This document shows positions 1 through 8,093 of a DNA stretch of 64,000 nucleotides, in pieces. Every line of letters begins with the position of its first letter. Position 1 is the first letter of the stretch. Location: the NCBI RefSeq assembly GCF_002959755.1, contig NZ_PPCW01000005.1:1-64000 (forward strand). Reading direction: 5' to 3'. Position numbers and translations under genes: made by a program. The stretch is from Veillonella sp. T11011-6 (GTDB lineage: Bacteria > Bacillota > Negativicutes > Veillonellales > Veillonellaceae). The notes below the pieces were generated by a model, which was not told the DNA's origin, searched no databases, and saw only the letters and a list, made by a program, of their open reading frames with translations.

Positions 1-73
1 TTGTACGCCGAATAGGCATGACTAAACCCCCAGTTAAACTGGGGGTCGGTAAAAATTCTTAGAGAAAAGGAAA

Positions 74-135
74 GAACCTCCTAGTGATAGAATGAAGTTG
101 GTCTGGCAACCACAACATTTCAACATAGGAGGTTC
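74..135 (+). promoter_or_regulatory. Stem sequestering the tnpA ribosome-binding site
   Basis: GAACCTCCTA at 74-83 is the exact reverse complement of TAGGAGGTTC at 126-135, which contains the tnpA Shine-Dalgarno (AGGAGG, 127-132). Folding of the transcript would bury the ribosome site in a 10-bp stem closing a 42-nt loop. Translational self-masking of tnpA is known for the IS200 family, so this is a likely brake on transposition. Confidence 0.75.
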
Positions 136-136
136 A

Positions 137-607
137 ATGTCAATGAATGACGTAAAAAGCTTATCACATAGTAAATGTAGATGTAAATATCATATTGTTT
201 TTGCTCCAAAGTATAGAAGACAAATAATTTATGGTCGGATAAAAGCTGATGTAGGTAAAATCTTACGAGATTTATGTAAGAGGAAAAATGTAGAGATTAT
301 AGAAGCGGAATGCTGTCCGGATCATATTCATATGCTAGTAACGATACCACCACATTTAAGCGTATCGAGTTTTATGGGATATTTAAAAAGTAAAAGTAGC
401 CTCATGATATTCGATAAACACGCTAATTTAAAATATAAGTATGGAAATAGACATTTCTGGTGTAGAGGATATTATGTGGATACGGTAGGACGATATGAAG
501 GAGCGATAAAAGAGTATATTCGCAATCAATTACAAGAAGATATAGCGCAAGATACATTAAACTTTAAAGAATACACCGACCCGTTTACGGGTGAGCCAGT
601 AAAATAG
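137..607 (+). CDS. tnpA: IS200/IS605 family transposase TnpA (HUH/Y1)
   Basis: TnpA is the single-strand DNA transposase that nicks and joins IS ends through a catalytic tyrosine. The HUH motif is visible as HIHM within PDHIHMLVTIPP, and the tyrosine motif as GYYVDTVGR near the end of helix alpha-D. The length of about 156 residues is normal for a complete IS200 TnpA, so the gene looks intact. The start at 137 (or 143) is chosen because AGGAGG lies at 127-132. A longer in-frame reading from 92 has no ribosome site and would run through the regulatory stem. No accessory TnpB is present in the window. Confidence 0.9.
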   Translation: MSMNDVKSLSHSKCRCKYHIVFAPKYRRQIIYGRIKADVGKILRDLCKRKNVEIIEAECCPDHIHMLVTIPPHLSVSSFMGYLKSKSSLMIFDKHANLKYKYGNRHFWCRGYYVDTVGRYEGAIKEYIRNQLQEDIAQDTLNFKEYTDPFTGEPVK

Positions 608-762
608 GCAAAACAAAAGCCCCCGAGTAGGGGGCAGCCAGTGGTAATAGAGTGGTTGTCAGATCATTCAATGCCCTCTTTAGAGGGCCACCACTAGAGA
701 AAGACCCTTATAGGGTCAGAGCAAACCACCCGTTCTACGGGTGGTTATGATTTCGGTTATTT

Positions 763-3132
763 CTATTGTAATGCCTTTGGGACACTGAGCTTTTTCCAGT
801 TGTCTAGTTCAGGGATTTCTAAGGTATTAATCGTTTTTTGAATCCAGTAGTTTAATGATACTTCGTTACCTAGATGTTGCTCAAATAAATAGGTATTACC
901 TGGCGTATCTAGAGGTTTTCCATCTTTGTCGATAGAGTGGCGTACGGATTCTTTCAAATAGAGTTGCACTCTAAATGGATTTGCGTGATTGCCTCTGAAA
1001 ATGAAATAGGATGGGCCAATAAAGTCATGGGTACGAACATTAATTTGTTCGTACTTTTTATCTTTTAAGCCTTGTAATGCAGTTTGTATCATCGCATTAG
1101 CATCATCGTATTCTTCAAGTAGAAATGCTTGTTGATCTACATCGAGTACATAATGCCAAGTTGGTTTTTCCTCGTTCGTTTCGATGGACCAGTTATCTCC
1201 TAATGCAGGTAATTGGTGCGTATCGTAGAGGTCTTTTAATAGCTGAATGGTATTCTCTTTTTTGAATAGTGCTCGATAGATCATCTCTTGACCTTCTGTA
1301 GGGTCATAACCATGTATTCTGACTTGGTACGTATCACGTAGCATACGCTTTACATCTAGCTTAAAAATGTTGCGTAGCTTGTCTGGAACGGATAGGAAAT
1401 GATTGTAAAAGCTAAGTTTCATTTCGTCTTGTGATGCTAAGGCGTGCTCGATGGTTTGCCAATCATATAAGGTAGTGTCCCATAAGAAGTCATCCATGTT
1501 TACAGATAAACGTGCTGCATTTTGAGGCCATTCAGTATGACCAGGACGTACTGTTGTAGTAGACTCTATAATACCTTCCTTGTAACGCCAATGACCATCG
1601 ACCTCTTCGAAGGCCGCTAATCGTTCTTCTGCTTCATCATCGATAGGAATACCCTTTAACTCTTCATCTAGATTAGCTTTGTGAGACAGAATGTATTGAT
1701 GGGATTCTTCGTAATAGGCTACAGCAGTATCCAAATCAGGTTTGCCTGAAACATAGCCTTTTTCATAGGCATACCCTAAGGCAACGCGCGTTAAAGCTCG
1801 TGTAATATCGTAGAAGAGAACGCGGTCTTCCTCTTCTAAGGCGCGTTTTTCTTCATCCAGTACACGTGTTAAGGACTGTACACCAAAGCGTATATTTTTC
1901 GTTACACCGAAGCCGTGGATGCGCATATAACCAATGTATGGCAAGGAGAACATAAAGCGCTCTTTTGTGGCTGCCATGTGGGTTAAGTCGGCAATGAGGC
2001 CCCAGTCTAGCGGTAGGTGACCAATGTGGAAGATATAGCCAAAGGCGGCTTGTAATGCGGCATAGCCGGCATCACTGAAATACTTAGTAGCTGCACGGCG
2101 GTAGAGTCCAATTGCTTTTACAGGATCATAGGGAATGACTCTGCGTAGCTCTTTGGCATCATAGAAATGATAGTAATAATCCGCTAATTCAGCGGTACTT
2201 TCAGCTTGACCTAAGGATGCACCTTTGGTAAACCATGTGAAAGCATCCTCGAATTTTCCATTTTCATGACAGTCTAGACCGGTGTAGAGCATCATGGTTG
2301 GATTACCAAGCTCAGCAGCGGTTAAAGCTACGCGGCGCGCATTATTAAAATCGCCTTCGTCGATATAGATGTTGCGTAAATTACCTTGGAACATGGCGAG
2401 CCCGTTATCGAGTGCCTTGTTAAACCATTCCTTGGCGAGTTTAGTGGCATTTTCCTGTAATGTTTCGTTGGAAATAGTACCTTGTAAGGCTATAAGGCGT
2501 TCCTGTATAGAACCTTTTTGCAAGCTCTGTTGGATGTGTTTCGCCAAACTTAGGCGAGGTGGTGTAATCATATCCCTTGCAAGGCTAATACGATCGTCAT
2601 CACGCCAGAAAAAGACATTGCCTATAATATATTGGCAGAAAGCATCACCTTGCTCCGCGTAGTCGTAAACAATACGAAACGCATCGTCAAAGGATATTAA
2701 CATATCCTTTTCAACAGTAGGTGTAATCGTTCCATTGATACGCAATGCTTGTAAGTTACCAATAGGACTACAACGGCGAATGCTATCGTGTAAACATTGA
2801 TAAGTGCGCATGTTATTTTCTGGGAAGTTTGATTCCTCCCATGTAAAGCGTGGCCCTGCATAGATACGAGCCAACAAAGCATATGCATCAGCTATTTCGC
2901 GAGCCTCCGGATCATTGGCTATTTTTAATGCGTCCTCTTTAGTGTCGATTTCGTTTTCAAGCGACGTAGTCATGTCGTTTCTTAGCGCCCGATGATTCGG
3001 TTGCTCAGGACTATGCTGATTATTTACAATCAGTTCTAATTGGCGCAAACCTTCTTGGGCCATTTCTTGATTGTAGGATTTAAAAATCATGTGGAAGACC
3101 TTTTGTAGGCGTTCCGTAAAGTACTGTGCCAT
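763..3132 (-). CDS. Large Sel1/TPR-repeat protein of unknown function
   Basis: This 789-residue protein has no signal peptide or membrane segment. The N-terminal two thirds carry Sel1/TPR-like helical pairs, for example around residues 150-180 (AEQGDAFCQYIIGNVFF) and 270-350 (a GLDCHENGKFEDAFTWFTKGA unit followed by a DPVKAIGLYRRAA unit). Such repeats usually make protein-binding solenoids. The C-terminal 250 residues do not look like repeats and I do not recognise the domain. AAAGGAGG sits just upstream of the ATG. The gene stands alone, facing the IS200 element, with only about 13 bases between its stop and the IS end. A role as a scaffold or regulatory adaptor is possible but not shown. 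Confidence 0.75.
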   Translation of the reverse strand: MAQYFTERLQKVFHMIFKSYNQEMAQEGLRQLELIVNNQHSPEQPNHRALRNDMTTSLENEIDTKEDALKIANDPEAREIADAYALLARIYAGPRFTWEESNFPENNMRTYQCLHDSIRRCSPIGNLQALRINGTITPTVEKDMLISFDDAFRIVYDYAEQGDAFCQYIIGNVFFWRDDDRISLARDMITPPRLSLAKHIQQSLQKGSIQERLIALQGTISNETLQENATKLAKEWFNKALDNGLAMFQGNLRNIYIDEGDFNNARRVALTAAELGNPTMMLYTGLDCHENGKFEDAFTWFTKGASLGQAESTAELADYYYHFYDAKELRRVIPYDPVKAIGLYRRAATKYFSDAGYAALQAAFGYIFHIGHLPLDWGLIADLTHMAATKERFMFSLPYIGYMRIHGFGVTKNIRFGVQSLTRVLDEEKRALEEEDRVLFYDITRALTRVALGYAYEKGYVSGKPDLDTAVAYYEESHQYILSHKANLDEELKGIPIDDEAEERLAAFEEVDGHWRYKEGIIESTTTVRPGHTEWPQNAARLSVNMDDFLWDTTLYDWQTIEHALASQDEMKLSFYNHFLSVPDKLRNIFKLDVKRMLRDTYQVRIHGYDPTEGQEMIYRALFKKENTIQLLKDLYDTHQLPALGDNWSIETNEEKPTWHYVLDVDQQAFLLEEYDDANAMIQTALQGLKDKKYEQINVRTHDFIGPSYFIFRGNHANPFRVQLYLKESVRHSIDKDGKPLDTPGNTYLFEQHLGNEVSLNYWIQKTINTLEIPELDNWKKLSVPKALQ

Positions 3133-3218
3133 AAGGCCTCCTTTAATTAGTTACGTTTACTATAGAATACGTATTTATTATATAACGAACGCGAGGGACC
3201 GTGAAAGAGGGATTAGCA

Positions 3219-3285
3219 TAAAAAATCCCCTCTAAAAGCACTTCGGTATCACTATATGTGAGCCTCGAAGCCTTTCAGAGGGGGC
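3219..3285 (-). terminator. Extended intrinsic terminator of the amino-acid-binding gene
   Basis: Read on the minus strand, CCCCTCTGAAAGGCTTCG pairs imperfectly with CGAAGTGCTTTTAGAGGGG and is followed by a U-rich tract. It sits 30 bases past the stop of the gene ending at 3315. Confidence 0.7.
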
Positions 3286-3314
3286 ATATTTATCCTAGTT
3301 CATAGGGATAGATA

Positions 3315-4097
3315 TTATTTTTTGTTGTAATCGCCGAACCATTTGTCGTAGATTTTTTGGTAAGTGCCGTCTTCTTTAAGTTCTTTAAGAGCTTTATTAA
3401 CAGCTTCTTGTAAAGCTTTGTTGCCTTTTTTCATGCCAAGCACTGTACCTTCAGCTTTAGTAGGTTCGCCTACGAGTTTAAGGTCTTGATCAGCACCTTG
3501 TTTGAGGTAGTACATAGCCACTGCGTTATCGATGATAGCACCGTCGATTGTACCAGCTTTCAATTCCATGAAGATATTAGCATTGGAATCGATTTGTTTT
3601 ACTGTTGTATTAGGGATCTTTTGAGCCATTTCAACAGGGATTGTACCGATTTGAGCACCTACAGTATGACCTGCTAATTCATCCATGTTGTGGATTGTTG
3701 TGTTGTCTTTACGAACAACTGTGATGAAACCGCCTTGGTCAAAGTATACATCGGAGAAGTCCAATGCTTTTTCACGTTCAGGTGTAGCATTGATACCTGC
3801 TGCGATCATGTCGATATCGCCAGATTGAACTGCTGGAATCAAAGCATCGAAGCCCATGGATTTGAATTCCATTTTTAAACCAAGTTTTTTAGCAATTGCT
3901 TCGGACAAATCAACGTCGAAACCAACGTATTTGTCGCCTTCAGTGAATTCGAATGGTGGGAATGTAGTTTCAGAACCTACACGCAATACACCTTCTTGTT
4001 GTGTCATTTTTGGTTTGTCATTGCCACAACCAGCCAATAAACCTATTGCTGCTACCGCTACGAGGGCGATGGCTGTCAATTTTTTGAACTTAAACAT
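3315..4097 (-). CDS. Amino-acid ABC transporter substrate-binding lipoprotein (family 3)
   Basis: This is a periplasmic solute-binding protein of the polar amino-acid family (GlnH/FliY/ArtJ-like). The first 24 residues form a lipoprotein signal ending in the lipobox LLAGC, with Cys24 as the lipidated residue. The family-3 signature follows as YVGFDVDLSEAIAKKLG, then typical blocks AGINATPEREKALDFSDVYF and GTVLGMKKGNKALQ. The start at 4097 has GAGGAGG directly upstream; a longer reading to 4115 would include that ribosome site and is less likely. No permease or ATPase gene is adjacent, so it must work with a transporter encoded elsewhere. The neighbouring M20 amidohydrolase could process peptides or conjugates it helps import, but this is only proximity. 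Confidence 0.9.
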   Translation of the reverse strand: MFKFKKLTAIALVAVAAIGLLAGCGNDKPKMTQQEGVLRVGSETTFPPFEFTEGDKYVGFDVDLSEAIAKKLGLKMEFKSMGFDALIPAVQSGDIDMIAAGINATPEREKALDFSDVYFDQGGFITVVRKDNTTIHNMDELAGHTVGAQIGTIPVEMAQKIPNTTVKQIDSNANIFMELKAGTIDGAIIDNAVAMYYLKQGADQDLKLVGEPTKAEGTVLGMKKGNKALQEAVNKALKELKEDGTYQKIYDKWFGDYNKK

Positions 4098-4146
4098 AGA
4101 AACCTCCTCAAACATCCATATACATGGTTTATCAAATTCTGTTTAT

Positions 4147-4175
4147 ATTGTACGGAATTTTACAATAATAGGCAA
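4147..4175 (-). promoter_or_regulatory. Promoter of the amino-acid-binding gene
   Basis: On the minus strand, TTGCCT (4175-4170), a 17-base spacer and TACAAT (4152-4147) form a good sigma-70-type promoter about 50 bases before the start codon. Confidence 0.6.
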
Positions 4176-4347
4176 TAACATTGTATAATTAAGAGTAAAA
4201 GAGTTTTATATTTATCATTATATTTAAAATTTTTATTTAAGATGGCTCTCTCTTAGGCCATATTTTATAGTAATATAACATTTCCCCTTTTAGGTTGTAG
4301 AGCATCTTCATTCTTTACAATCATTGACGTATATATATGGAGGCACT

Positions 4348-5529
4348 ATGTCCCTTACAAATACCTTTTCTGATCTTTGTAAAAGCTTCGCACCGGATGC
4401 TTTTGCCATCAATTATACATTAGCTAAGAACCCTGAACTTTCCAGCCATGAATTTGAATCCGTCAAAACGATTGGCGCCGTTCTTGAAAAACATGGCATG
4501 GATGTAACCTATGAATTCTGTAATTTACCAACAGCGTTCAAGGCTTCTGCTGTGAAAGTAGATAATCCAAAAGGTCGTTTGGCTATTCTTTGTGAATATG
4601 ATGCATTGCCAGAGGTCGGCCATGCATGCGGTCATTCTGCCAGTGGCTCTATGAGTGTTCTAGCAGCATTAACATTACATAAAATGCAACAAGACGGCGT
4701 TGCTTTCAACGTGGACATCGATATCATCGGTACACCTGATGAAGAAGCCACAGGTTGCAAGGTGGATATGTGTAACGCAGGGGTATTTAAAGACTATGAT
4801 TTTGCTATCATGGTTCACCTTGATGGGGAAGAAACACGACCAAATTCACAATTCTTGGCGCTCGACTGTTTCCGCGCTCGCTATCACGGTAAACCAGCTC
4901 ATGCAGCCGGTGAGCCTTGGAATGGTATCAACGCGGTAAACGGTGTGCAACTCGCTATTCATGCGATGGATATGATGCGTCAACAAGTACGTCCTGAAAG
5001 TCGTATTGGTACGTGGATCATTGCTGGTGGTACTGCATCCAATGTCATTCCTGAATTTGGCGAATTAGAGGTGACCGTACGTCATACTGAACGTGAATAT
5101 TTGAATGGTCTATCTGAACAGATTAAGAACATCTTTGAAGGGGCCGCTCTCTGTACTAGCACTACTGTAGATGTAGAGTTCTATGGCAATCCTTATGATG
5201 ATATGAACCAAAACCATAGAGGAACAGCTCTCATTGAAGACGTAATGACCGATATGGGCATTGATTTCAAGCCAGGCCCAGCAGATATTGGGGGCAGCTC
5301 AGACATTGGTAATGTTAGCTATCAATGTGCTGCATTCCACCCTAAATTGCGACTCGCTGGGGAAGACAAGGTGTGTCACTCTAAAGAATTCGCTGCGGCT
5401 ATGCTAGAATCCACCATTGAACAAACAATTGTGGACGGAGCTAATATCATAGGCCGTACCTTGTTACGATTGGTAGAAAATCCAGCTGTATTAGAAGAAA
5501 TCGTTGCTGAATTTAATGCAACTAAATAA
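4348..5529 (+). CDS. M20 family amidohydrolase / peptidase (AbgB/PM20D2-like)
   Basis: This is a cytosolic two-zinc amidohydrolase of the M20 family, about 393 residues, cleaving an N-acyl amino acid or dipeptide-like substrate. Metal-binding motifs are visible: CEYDALPEVGHACGH near residue 90, GTPDEE near residue 130 and MVHLDG near residue 155. The dimerisation-domain signature KPAHAAGEPWNGINAVNG and the late His in CHSKEF are also present. The start at 4348 is preceded by TGGAGG; the upstream ATG at 4324 lacks a ribosome site. The substrate cannot be told from sequence. The gene is divergent from the amino-acid-binding lipoprotein and its end overlaps the convergent small gene by 8 bases. 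Confidence 0.85.
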   Translation: MSLTNTFSDLCKSFAPDAFAINYTLAKNPELSSHEFESVKTIGAVLEKHGMDVTYEFCNLPTAFKASAVKVDNPKGRLAILCEYDALPEVGHACGHSASGSMSVLAALTLHKMQQDGVAFNVDIDIIGTPDEEATGCKVDMCNAGVFKDYDFAIMVHLDGEETRPNSQFLALDCFRARYHGKPAHAAGEPWNGINAVNGVQLAIHAMDMMRQQVRPESRIGTWIIAGGTASNVIPEFGELEVTVRHTEREYLNGLSEQIKNIFEGAALCTSTTVDVEFYGNPYDDMNQNHRGTALIEDVMTDMGIDFKPGPADIGGSSDIGNVSYQCAAFHPKLRLAGEDKVCHSKEFAAAMLESTIEQTIVDGANIIGRTLLRLVENPAVLEEIVAEFNATK

Positions 5530-5848
5530 AGCTTTTTCTATATCTATCAGGATGGCTGTAATAGTGTAGGTAGAATTCGTGGTCTTTTTCAGAGCTATTA
5601 ATTATAGACGATAATGAGATGTTTCCATTTATGAAGCTCTGAATCTTGGTGAAATAGGCACCTAACTCACGTTCGTGATAATAGAGTACCCAGACCACGT
5701 TATTTCCCGCGATGACTGGAATGTACTTAAACTCAAGGAATTCAAATAAACCAGCGATAGTGATATCATCTGGAACGACAAATTCCTCCCGATGATGATT
5801 CATATCATCGCCTGCACAAACTGCATCTCGATCAATTATGATACGCAT
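5522..5848 (-). CDS. Hypothetical protein, 108 residues
   Basis: I do not recognise this protein. It is soluble, acidic, and rich in aromatic and aliphatic residues, with no signal peptide, membrane segment or cysteine pair that would suggest a fold. Its last codons overlap the end of the convergent M20 gene by 8 bases. Only a weak ribosome site (GGAAGCGAG) precedes the ATG. The length, normal composition and free-standing position make it more likely real than chance, but coding is not certain. Confidence 0.55.
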   Translation of the reverse strand: MRIIIDRDAVCAGDDMNHHREEFVVPDDITIAGLFEFLEFKYIPVIAGNNVVWVLYYHERELGAYFTKIQSFINGNISLSSIINSSEKDHEFYLHYYSHPDRYRKSFI

Positions 5849-5887
5849 ATTATCTCGCTTCCAATCTATGTTTTGATTTCAATCTAA

Positions 5888-5923
5888 CTGTTCTTTTAGT
5901 TTATACTGTTCTTTTAGTTTATA
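5888..5923. repeat. 18-bp perfect tandem duplication
   Basis: CTGTTCTTTTAGTTTATA occurs twice back to back (5888-5905 and 5906-5923). It lies in the AT-rich gap between the hypothetical gene and the HAD gene, upstream of the minus-strand start at 5848. Confidence 0.9.
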
Positions 5924-6084
5924 TTTTACACCTTATAAACTTTAATATCCCACTGAAATATCTTGCTGAGTAGAAATACATTTCTATCTGTTTAATTATT
6001 TATATATACAACTATTTATGTAGATATCTGTGTGTCTATTTAATTCTTTATCTATTTATATACTACTGTATTAAAGGAGGCTTC

Positions 6085-7254
6085 ATGTCCTCAACTGAAA
6101 CATTACAAATTAAAAATTATATAGGTCTCACCGGTGATAAACCCATCCGATTCATTGCATCCGATGTAGATGGCACCTTGGTTAACGATGCGAAAGCAAT
6201 CCCTGATGAGGCTATCGAGGCTATTCGTGCTGCTCGTGAAAGTGGCATTCGCGTAGCCATCGCTTCTGGTCGCGCTTGGAATGAGATGAATGATGTTATC
6301 GAGAAACTACCATGTTTACGCTATTTCATGTGTACCAATGGGGCCTATGTAATGGACAAGGAAGAAAACCGTAGTTTGTTCCATGTAACCTTTGATAAAG
6401 AACAAGCACTCTATTTGTTGCGCAAACTTTTAACCTATGGTGTCTATGTAGAGGCTTATGTGAAAGATAAAATCTTTGGTATGTATCCACCGTCCAGATG
6501 CATTACGCCTGAACGATTAAGCATATGTGCTAGTGAGCGTAAATCGCCTAATACAGAAGTTTCGGTTGAACTCATGGATAATCATCTACCTAGCTTAATG
6601 AATCATCCTCAACTTGGTGTACCTGAGGAACATCTACCTGGTGAAACCCATGATCACTATGCCTTAGCTGAAGGTGATGAAGCAGCAAATGATAACTTAT
6701 CTGAATGTGAAGTAGAACAGTCTAATTTCTTCTTTAGACCTAATATCCGTCCATTTATCTTGGCAACACGAACCATGGTGCCTGATTTACTAGCTCATAT
6801 GGAAGCCTTAGATGAAGGTCCTGAGAAGATGCAAATCTTTTACGGCGATGAGCCTATGCGCCAAAGAATCTTACAAGATTTGCGTGATGAATATCAAGGT
6901 ATGTCTCATGATGGTACAGGTCGTGAACGCTTTTATGATGTACTGCTCTCTAGTGAAGGTAATCTCGAATTCGTACTACCACATACCACAAAGGGGGCCG
7001 CTGTAGAAGCACTGGCAAATCACTGGAAATTTAGTCCCGATGAAGTCATGACCTTGGGGGATAGTGAAAACGACCTATCCATGCTACGTTTTGCAGGTGC
7101 TAGCGTAGCTATGGGCAATGGGAAGCCAAATATTAAAGAGGCAGCGCGTTATGTGACGACAGATAATAACCATCATGGCGTGGCCAAAGCAATCTATTCA
7201 GCTATTGCGTATAACAATGAATTACTAAAAAACAGTAATCATATCTCAAATTAG
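6085..7254 (+). CDS. HAD-superfamily (Cof-type) phosphatase with an enlarged cap
   Basis: This is a haloacid-dehalogenase phosphatase of the Cof/YkrA type, acting on phosphorylated sugars or nucleotides such as flavin intermediates. Motif I is ASDVDGTL with the nucleophile Asp27 and Asp29, motif II is in IASGR, and motif IV is MTLGDSENDLSMLRFAG. At 389 residues it is about 110 longer than typical Cof proteins. The extra length is mostly an acidic stretch around residues 155-215 in the cap domain, which normally sets substrate choice. AAAGGAGG lies 5 bases before the ATG. The stop codon lies at the start of the 62-bp tandem repeat that follows. Confidence 0.88.
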   Translation: MSSTETLQIKNYIGLTGDKPIRFIASDVDGTLVNDAKAIPDEAIEAIRAARESGIRVAIASGRAWNEMNDVIEKLPCLRYFMCTNGAYVMDKEENRSLFHVTFDKEQALYLLRKLLTYGVYVEAYVKDKIFGMYPPSRCITPERLSICASERKSPNTEVSVELMDNHLPSLMNHPQLGVPEEHLPGETHDHYALAEGDEAANDNLSECEVEQSNFFFRPNIRPFILATRTMVPDLLAHMEALDEGPEKMQIFYGDEPMRQRILQDLRDEYQGMSHDGTGRERFYDVLLSSEGNLEFVLPHTTKGAAVEALANHWKFSPDEVMTLGDSENDLSMLRFAGASVAMGNGKPNIKEAARYVTTDNNHHGVAKAIYSAIAYNNELLKNSNHISN

Positions 7255-7484
7255 AGATACTACCAGTTAAAAGTAAATCTTTCTGATCTGGATTGTGCTA
7301 GATATGTTTAAATCTGAGATACTACCAGTTAAAAGTAAATCTTTCTAATTTGGATTGTGCTCGATATGTGTAAATTAGAGATACTACCAGTTAAAAGTAA
7401 ATCTTTCTAATTTGGATTGTGTTCGATATGTGTAAATTTGAGATACCACCAGTTAAAAATAAATACTTTTAACTGGTAGTATCT
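7254..7484. repeat. 62-bp tandem repeat array closed by an inverted copy
   Basis: A unit beginning GAGATACTACCAGTTAAAAG starts at 7254, 7316, 7378 and 7440, an exact 62-base period. The first three units are nearly identical. The fourth is cut short and followed by the inverse sequence ACTTTTAACTGGTAGTATCT (7465-7484). That inverse copy pairs perfectly over 20 bases with each of the first three units, and with two mismatches with the fourth. The 384-base gap to the ferredoxin holds nothing else I can name: 7485-7638 is AT-rich with only the ferredoxin ribosome site. Confidence 0.9.
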
Positions 7485-7638
7485 GAAAAAACTATATATA
7501 TTTGTTTGTCGGTTTGTATTCCAATCGGTTTTATAGTGAGGCATTGCTCGAAAGTGTATTACAGGTAATACATTGCTTTAGCTGATGTTAGAGCGAATGC
7601 TAAGTTAGTTTTATTAAACCCATAGGAGGTGATGTAGA

Positions 7639-7836
7639 ATGGGAAATCTAAAGTTTAATATAGATGATACTTGTGTTAAGTGTGGTGCGTGTGCCGTAGA
7701 TTGTCCTGTTCAATGCATCACCCAAGAAGAGACTCGGTTTAACATAGGTAAAGGCTGTATCGGATGTGGCGACTGTTATTCAATCTGTCCCGTAGGTGCC
7801 GTAAAAATGTCTAAACGTGAGCCTGAGAAAGAATAG
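7639..7836 (+). CDS. Small 2[4Fe-4S] ferredoxin
   Basis: A 65-residue low-potential electron carrier of the clostridial ferredoxin type. Two cluster-binding motifs are complete: Cys12, 15, 18, 22 (CVKCGACAVDC) and Cys40, 43, 46, 50 (CIGCGDCYSIC), each followed by Pro. AGGAGGTGATG precedes the ATG. No redox partner is adjacent. CooS in this window and other anaerobic oxidoreductases are possible partners, but the sequence gives no direct link. Confidence 0.92.
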   Translation: MGNLKFNIDDTCVKCGACAVDCPVQCITQEETRFNIGKGCIGCGDCYSICPVGAVKMSKREPEKE

Positions 7837-7936
7837 TCTCTTGAAAGGGTAGAGCCTCTTATAGGTCATCTCATTGTATTGAGCTTTGTATAGAGTAAAA
7901 CTAAAATCCGAACATTAAAATATTAATCATAAATTT

Positions 7937-7978
7937 CATACGGAATATATGGAGTCCATATACTTCGTATGGTATAAT
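7937..7978 (+). promoter_or_regulatory. Putative operator and promoter of guaA
   Basis: A 35-bp imperfect palindrome (7937-7971; 15 of 17 positions match between arms) has the perfect core ATATGGAGTCCATAT. It runs into TATAAT at 7973-7978, and the -35 position falls inside the palindrome. A bound repressor would block RNA polymerase. A short hairpin with arms GCGTTTT and AAAACGC (7997-8017) lies in the leader. I do not know the regulator. Confidence 0.5.
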
Positions 7979-8093
7979 AAAATGTAATGAAATTTAGCGT
8001 TTTGTTCGAGAAAACGCACCGCCAGTACAGAAATGTAAGGGTATTAAAAAATAGTGAATATACTTTCACAAATAGATGCATATGGAGGAAGGC

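Larger units (their letters stand above)
21..750 (+). mobile_element. IS200/IS605-type insertion sequence
   Basis: A single HUH transposase gene is flanked by strong hairpins rather than terminal inverted repeats, which is the IS200/IS605 layout. The left hairpin has 9-bp arms at 26-34 and 38-46. The right side carries four hairpins: 619-635, 673-688, 703-717 and 724-746 (10-bp arms). No tnpB gene follows, so it is IS200-like. The exact left cleavage site lies near or before position 21 and cannot be fixed here. The right end falls about 13 bases from the stop of the convergent gene ending at 763, so its last hairpin may also act as that gene's terminator. Confidence 0.85.

Noticed and set aside
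7254-7484. CRISPR array
   Set aside because: The repeats are contiguous with a 62-base period and no unique spacers, and no cas genes are near.
7850-8093. Possible purine riboswitch in the guaA leader
   Set aside because: The conserved loop and junction bases of the purine aptamer are not present; the palindrome overlaps the promoter and so acts in DNA more likely than RNA.
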